Part shown: positions 22,944 to 23,935 of the stretch, piece after piece | Position numbering within the stretch: the first letter of the stretch is position 1 | Layout of the letters: every line of letters begins with the position of its first letter | NCBI GenBank assembly: GCA_002502095.1 | Contig: DAPJ01000015.1 | Coordinates: 1 to 23,935 of the forward strand | Length of the DNA: 23,935 bases | DNA from: Euryarchaeota archaeon UBA62 | GTDB lineage: Archaea > Thermoplasmatota > Poseidoniia > Poseidoniales > Thalassarchaeaceae | Direction: 5' to 3' | Notes under the pieces: model-generated | The model's database searches: none | Seen by the model: the letters and a program-made list of their open reading frames with translations, nothing else | What the model was told of the DNA's origin: nothing | Made by a program: the position numbers and the translations under genes

Positions 22944-23935
22944 TTTACAGGTCCCCAAGAACCGGTATTCTGGTTGAAGGATAGGATTGTTCCATCTGGA
23001 TTCTGACAGTACACATTTCCTGATTCGTCGACCCATACAAGTTGTCCATTCTCATTCATCTTAGCATCAATAGGAGGACTGATTGAATCGGTTCTAATAT
23101 CCTCCGAAGTGACAGATGTAGATCCTGGGACTGAGACATTTGAGTAAATTTTAGGCTCATTATTTTCCATTCCAGGATCTCCCGAAAGGGCGAACAATGA
23201 CTCATCATTCTGTCCTCTTCTCCTAAAAATAAGCAACCCTGCAAGTGCGCCAATCACCACTACCGAGACTACTGCAACGAATATTAGCATGGTTGTTGAT
23301 TCCTCATCTTCTTGCCTATCGGGGTCATTGGGGAACGCGTCTCCATTATCCCCCACCCCATCAAGATCGGAGTCCTCCCACTCAAATGGATCTAGAGGGA
23401 AGTCGTCAACGCCGTCCATAAATCCATCATCATCTGTATCTGGGTCGGTAGCACTGGTATTCCTCTCATCTTCCTCTACATCTGACGAACCATCATTATC
23501 GTCATCTGTATCGGAGTTATCCCCTATTCCATCCATGTCGTTGTCATTCCATTCGGTCGAATCGAGGGGGAGAGCGTCTTGCAAATCTGGGAATCCGTCA
23601 TTATCGTCATCCTCATCCTCTTCCAAGTCCTTACAGCCGTCCGAGTCGTTATCCACATCTACTGCGCTAGACCACCCCACTAGGCCCAACGGGCATCTAT
23701 CGATTATATCGTTGATACCATCCCCATCATCATCTTGGTCTACTTCGTCATGGAGCCTATCTCCATCTGAGTCAGTTAGGCATTCATCCTCTGACGTAGA
23801 AGATTCTTGGAGAGTTATCGTATTTTCTGGGCAAGATTCGGCGACTATGCTCCGTGCGGATGATACAAACTGATCGAGTGGTGCGGGGGTCTGTTGTGAC
23901 TGGCCCGCTTCAGAGACGAAGAATCCCGGATCAGC
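22940..23935 (-). CDS. Surface protein with Asp-rich calcium-binding (thrombospondin type 3-like) repeats, C-terminally anchored (partial)
   Basis: Only the C-terminal 331 residues are in the window; the frame stays open to the right edge, so the N-terminus lies beyond. Visible in order are a Ser/Gln-rich stretch, a run of about seven DxDxDG-type units (DSDGDRLHDE, DQDDDGDGINDI, DNDSDGCKD, DDDNDGFPD, DNDMDGIGD, DTDDDGFMDG, DSDLDGVGDN), one membrane helix (TMLIFVAVVSVVVIGALAG), then a cytoplasmic tail of about 95 residues. Repeats of this kind bind calcium and stiffen extracellular stalks. The tail ends with aromatic/Gly units (GQLVWVDESGNVYCQNPDG, SFNQNTGSWGPVN), similar in style to other anchored proteins here. 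The protein is probably the long exported ectodomain type. The stop overlaps the KAS III stop by 4 nt (CTAG). Confidence 0.88.
   Translation of the reverse strand, partial: ADPGFFVSEAGQSQQTPAPLDQFVSSARSIVAESCPENTITLQESSTSEDECLTDSDGDRLHDEVDQDDDGDGINDIIDRCPLGLVGWSSAVDVDNDSDGCKDLEEDEDDDNDGFPDLQDALPLDSTEWNDNDMDGIGDNSDTDDDNDGSSDVEEDERNTSATDPDTDDDGFMDGVDDFPLDPFEWEDSDLDGVGDNGDAFPNDPDRQEDEESTTMLIFVAVVSVVVIGALAGLLIFRRRGQNDESLFALSGDPGMENNEPKIYSNVSVPGSTSVTSEDIRTDSISPPIDAKMNENGQLVWVDESGNVYCQNPDGTILSFNQNTGSWGPVN

Noticed and set aside
23400..23700. Repeat array or CRISPR suspected from recurring short A/T-C patterns
   Set aside because: The recurrence comes from codons of Asp-rich DxDxDG repeats; there are no identical repeats with regular unique spacers.
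23289..23873. 194-codon rightward open frame, very serine-rich
   Set aside because: It is the antisense image of the Asp-rich repeats: GAT/GAC codons read backward give serine. No start context or homology.

Overview
The window looks like a chromosomal segment from a free-living euryarchaeon, most likely a marine Thermoplasmatota of the Poseidoniia (Marine Group II/III) type. The archaeal diagnosis rests on a membrane-inserted LonB protease, ribosomal protein L40e, a UPF0147 protein, a TrmI-type tRNA m1A methyltransferase and an archaeal-type aspartyl-tRNA synthetase. The lineage guess rests on bacterial-like metabolic genes mixed into an archaeal core, on large secreted proteins with one C-terminal membrane anchor and a short aromatic cytoplasmic tail, and on aspartate-rich repeat surface proteins. 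It is an inference: no rRNA gene is present. No tRNA, CRISPR array, insertion sequence or integrase was seen.

Left half (1-13.4 kb) is transcribed leftward except for L40e. In transcription order it carries: a 1.06-kDa-residue-class secreted protein with a thioredoxin-type CGPC site; lonB; an isoaspartyl peptidase/asparaginase of the Ntn-hydrolase type; UPF0147; then, divergent from L40e, purA, a small zinc-finger protein and a two-TM protein that overlap one another, and an ALDH4-type 1-pyrroline-5-carboxylate dehydrogenase. At the far left is a thiamine-type ABC importer (lipoprotein thiB-like and double-domain permease thiP-like; the ATPase would lie beyond the edge). A well-formed TPP riboswitch precedes it, and the ribosome binding site of the lipoprotein gene sits inside the aptamer's P4 helix.

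Right half (13.4-22.9 kb) is transcribed rightward: trmI and aspS, then a tightly packed metabolic run. The run contains a flavin reductase-like protein, a short formyltransferase-fold protein, an atypical SDR, a luciferase-like (LLM) flavin monooxygenase, an asparaginase-II-family amidohydrolase, an ALDH8-type semialdehyde dehydrogenase and a ketoacyl synthase III. From the formyltransferase onward the genes are spaced by -4 to +8 nt up to the ALDH, then 45 nt to the ketoacyl synthase. The gene set reads like a two-component flavin monooxygenase pathway that oxidises and opens a nitrogen-containing substrate, hydrolyses an amide and oxidises a semialdehyde. I do not recognise it as a described operon, and several members have substituted catalytic residues. 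It is the best candidate here for an undescribed system.

The window closes with a convergent, truncated surface protein gene rich in DxDxDG calcium-binding repeats, whose stop codon overlaps the stop of the ketoacyl synthase gene in a shared CTAG.
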